DNA of 64,000 bases, taken from Ochotona curzoniae. Its lineage: Eukaryota > Chordata > Mammalia > Lagomorpha > Ochotonidae. Positions within the stretch are counted from its first letter, which is position 1. The number at the start of each line of letters is the position of its first letter. This document shows positions 61,240 to 64,000 of this stretch, in pieces. The stretch is taken from positions 17,306,501-17,370,500 of the forward strand of contig NW_024466607.1 of NCBI RefSeq assembly GCF_017591425.1, read 5' to 3'. A model generated the notes under the pieces. It ran no database searches. It was not told where the DNA came from and saw only the letters and a program-made list of their open reading frames with translations. Position numbers and translations under genes: made by a program.

Positions 61240-63793
61240 ATGAAGACTCTAAAAGAAAAGAAGAAGGAATGTCAAAGATTAAGGTAGAGTAGGTCACATG
61301 AGGAAAGTTGTCCGACGGCCTTGTGGCTCAGGCTGGACCTGTGGCACAGGCTGTGGTTGGGTCACGTGAAGCGCACACCAGTTGCTGTGCTCCAGAGGCT
61401 GCCCTGCTTGGTCTCCCAGGCCTGTTCCTGCCAGGAAGGTGCTGGTTCTGGAGCTTTACCTCCTGCCTACATCCACATCCCGGCTCTGCTGTTTGCTAAC
61501 TGTGTGACCTGGCACACATCACCTGATTGTTTTTAATGGCTTGAGTTCTCGCCTCTGATAAATGTGCCTGGTCACAACACCCACGTTTTATTAGAGTGTC
61601 GGAGCTAATCCTCCACGTAAAGTGCTGAGAATAGCACCCCGCAGTGGGATGTGCCCAGTCATCCTTGGCTTCACTGTCGTCTGCCCTGTGAAGATGGGGC
61701 TGCCTCAGGTTCGGTGTCACTGGCAGAAGAGGCGGTAAAAATGTCCACACAGGTGACACAGGCATTGGGGGCAGAAAGTCACCATCTGGTGCCTGTTCCC
61801 AGGTAGCTCAGGACGAATGTTTCGTGCTTCAGAACATGTGAAAAGCAGCTGCTGTCTTCACCTGAGGGTGTTTTGGTATTTCGTCAGATCTGTAAATGGG
61901 CAGTCCCCAGGTTACTCAGAGTCCACCTTGTGCTTCTTTTCTCTTGTGTAGGAAGTCTGCCAAGACCAAGAGGCTAATCCAGAAGGCGTCTTCAGGGCCT
62001 GGTAAGAAAGGCTAGAAGTGACGTTCAGTTGCTGCTGCCAACCCTGGGCAGAGAAGGCCTTCCATGGGGACAGTAGACTTGCTTTCCTCGCTGTCAACCT
62101 CTCCTCCTTCCCTGATTCTCTGAGATCCAGAAGAACTCAGCATCTGTAATTTTTAAATTTCATGTTCTAAGTTCAAGAAACAAGTAATTAAAACCACTTG
62201 AGATGCGAAAAAATAGTGAGCAGTTGTACCAACTCCTCCCAGGATGACCAAAGTTACAAACAAACCTAGAGTTGGTGCCAGCTAAGGCCTCACCCCAGCC
62301 TTCATCCCTGCAATATGACGCTCTCCCCAGTGCATGTGCTCCCAGATGCGTGATGGTTTGGCTTCACTGTGGTGCAAAGGGCTTTGCATTCTGCTAAAAC
62401 TGCTTCAGATTGGACCTGCTAGTCTATTGTTATGTCAGCTACTTCTTGCTTGCTATGGCTGTGTTACCAGTGGACGGTAACAGTAAACCACAGCTCCTGG
62501 TGGGTCACAAGCACAATTGCAAGGGCAAACAACCCCACTCTAGTGAGCTGTGTTGCTGCACTGTGATGTACAGCAGGTTAGGTGTGTTTAAATGCATTTT
62601 CTGAAGCTGGTATGATGGGATAATAAGGTATGGGTGAAGGTTCAAGTTCTGGTTGGTCCACTTCCAACCTAGCTTGCTGCTAATGCTCCTGGGAAAGCAG
62701 CAGCAGATGGCCCACATTCTTGGGTCCCTGCACCAAGTTGGAGACTGGGGGAAGTTGCTGGTTCCTGGCTTCAGCTCAGTTCAGCTCTGGCTGCTGGAGC
62801 CATTTGAGGAGTGAAGCAGCAGATGCTGAAAGACCTCTCTCTGCTTGTCTTTCTCTAACTCTGCTTTTCCAATAAAAATAAATCTTTAAATAAGATAAAT
62901 GAAATTTCTACTTGTGATATTTCATCTTAGAGTGGATTTACCAGGACATAATCCCAGTGTAAGCTGAGGAAGACCTGTACCTCAAAAGTTGGAAGTTAAC
63001 ATTTTAAAAGATTTATTTATTAATTGGAAAAGCAGATTTACAGAGAGGAGAGGCAGAAAGATCTGTCCACTGCTTCATTCCCCAAGTGGCTGCAGTGGCC
63101 AGAACCGAGCCAATCTGAAGCTAGGAGCTTCTAATGGGTTTCCTATGTAGGTGCAGGGTGCCAAGGATTTGGACCATCTGCTGCTGCTTTCCCAGGCTGC
63201 AAGCCAGGTGCTGGATGGGAAGTGGAGCAGCTGGGACATGAACCGGCACCCGTGTGGGATCCTGACGCATGCAAGATGAGGATATAGCCACTGAGCCATC
63301 ACTCCAGGCCCAAGGGTTATGTTTTTAATCTTACTCTTCTGTTCTTAATGATCAATTTCAGCCAGACCTGTAATATCTTCTTAAAAATTTTTTTTGTTTA
63401 AATTCAGAGTGATGGCTCTTTCCTCTGTTGGTTCACTCTCCAATTGGTGACAACAGCTGCATAGGCTGAAGCCAAGAGCATGGAATTCAATCTGGGTCTC
63501 CCATATTGGTGGCAAGAGTTCAAGTAATTTGGTCATCTTTCACTGCTTTCCTGGGACATTAGCGGGCAGCTGGATCAGAAGCAGAGCAGCTAGGACTCGG
63601 AATCAGTGTGCCAATATGGAATGTGGGTGTTGTGGGTGGAGGCTTAACAAGCTACACCACAACATCAGCCCCTTGAATGAATTATCAACATTCTCTTCCA
63701 GTTTGTCGGCTATGCCTTCGTGAACCTGGGGATCCTGAGAAGCTAGGGGAATTTCTTCAGAAAGACAATCTCAGCGTGCATTATTTCTGCCTT
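61240..63793 (+). CDS. PHF7: PHF7, PHD finger protein 7 (3'-partial, first three coding exons)
   Basis: PHF7 is a testis-enriched chromatin reader with RING-type E3 ligase activity that acts on histones during spermatid chromatin remodelling. Exons: 61240-61283 ([15 protein letters not shown]..), 61952-62001 ([16 protein letters not shown]) and 63702-63793 ([20 protein letters not shown] then [10 protein letters not shown]). Phases join as AG|G and G|TT. The CxxC pair and the HYFC segment are the first zinc ligands of the extended PHD domain. The start has a weak context (C at -3, A at +4) but matches the human N-terminus as I recall it, with one extra Lys. The donor GTGAGT at 63794 shows the gene continues past the window. 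Intron 62002-63701 holds three SINEs. Confidence 0.93.
61470..61640 (+). mobile_element. MIR-like remnant (plus)
   Basis: 'gctctgctgtttgctaactg' then 'tgtgacctggcacacatcac' and 'aagtgctgagaatagcaccc' match MIR. Confidence 0.65.
61721..61746 (+). repeat. Exact 26-bp duplicate, copy 2
   Basis: Same orientation as copy 1, 1,360 bp further on, within the first PHF7 coding intron (61284-61951). Confidence 0.95.
62600..62898 (+). mobile_element. Lagomorph C-repeat SINE (plus)
   Basis: 'ggttcaagttctggttggtc', 'cctgggaaagcagcagcaga' and tail 'aataaaaataaatctttaaa'. Confidence 0.85.
63003..63312 (-). mobile_element. Lagomorph C-repeat SINE (minus)
   Basis: 'gatttatttattaattggaa' to 'aaccggcacccgtgtgggat' and 'gccactgagccatcactcca'. 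It faces the previous copy tail to tail. Confidence 0.9.
63384..63672 (-). mobile_element. Diverged lagomorph SINE (minus), next to a PHF7 acceptor
   Basis: 'ggttcactctccaattggtg', 'tgggtctcccatattggtgg' and 'gcagctggatcagaagcaga'. It ends about 30 bp before the acceptor of exon 63702-63793. Confidence 0.8.
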
Positions 63794-64000
63794 GTGAGTA
63801 GAAGGCCTCCTTTGCTTTGACTGTCCTGCGGCTTTTGCTGTACTGGCAGTTTCCTGTCTGTGTGTTTCACTTCAGCTCTATAGTCCAGTTTGTTTTCCCT
63901 GATAGCTTTTTTCCTTTAAAATCTTTTCTAATTTAAGTATGTGCCTGGTATAAAATTTTGACAGTATATGTATAATAAAAATTATCTTCCAAAAATAATA

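Overview
The window is mammalian nuclear DNA, most likely from a lagomorph and probably a pika (Ochotona). Coding sequence is split into many short exons with GT-AG introns. The introns carry numerous tRNA-derived SINEs of the lagomorph C-repeat type, with a body close to 'cctgggaaagcagt..aggacgg' and an A-rich tail ending in an AATAAA-like run. The best preserved copies look pika-like rather than rabbit-like; this species call is inference from recall. The gene order DNAH1 (+), BAP1 (-), PHF7 (+) matches human 3p21.1.

Layout. Positions 1-50,515 hold the 3' part of DNAH1, the axonemal inner-arm dynein heavy chain. I place 72 exons, all phase-compatible, giving about 3,974 codons and a TAG stop at 50470-50472. 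The first ~290 residues lie upstream of the window. The exons run through stem, linker, AAA1-AAA4, stalk with microtubule-binding domain, AAA5, AAA6 and C-terminal domain, with no frameshift or premature stop. Three DNAH1 introns use GC-AG splice sites. About 350 bp of apparently empty DNA separates the DNAH1 3' end from the convergent end of BAP1.

BAP1 (52032-59061, minus) is complete: 17 coding exons, exactly 729 codons plus stop, catalytic Cys91, His169 and Asp184 present, with an HCF-1-binding NHNY motif and a basic C-terminus. Its 3' UTR runs to an AATAAA at 50892-50897. Its 5' end lies in a CpG island (about 58.8-59.7 kb) that contains a CA microsatellite, a CRE-like site, GC boxes and an NRF1-like site, and probably serves as a shared divergent promoter with PHF7.

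PHF7 (+) begins downstream. The first three coding exons are visible (61240-61283, 61952-62001, 63702-63793), and the last opens the extended PHD zinc-binding region. The gene continues beyond the window.

Functional picture. DNAH1 builds sperm and ciliary inner dynein arms, PHF7 is a testis chromatin reader and ubiquitin ligase, and BAP1 is a general H2A deubiquitinase. I found no evidence of an undescribed system. The second-look items are unusual splice sites, tandem repeats, nested or inverted transposons, the divergent promoter, a PHF7 upstream ORF and an unexplained exact 26-bp duplication.
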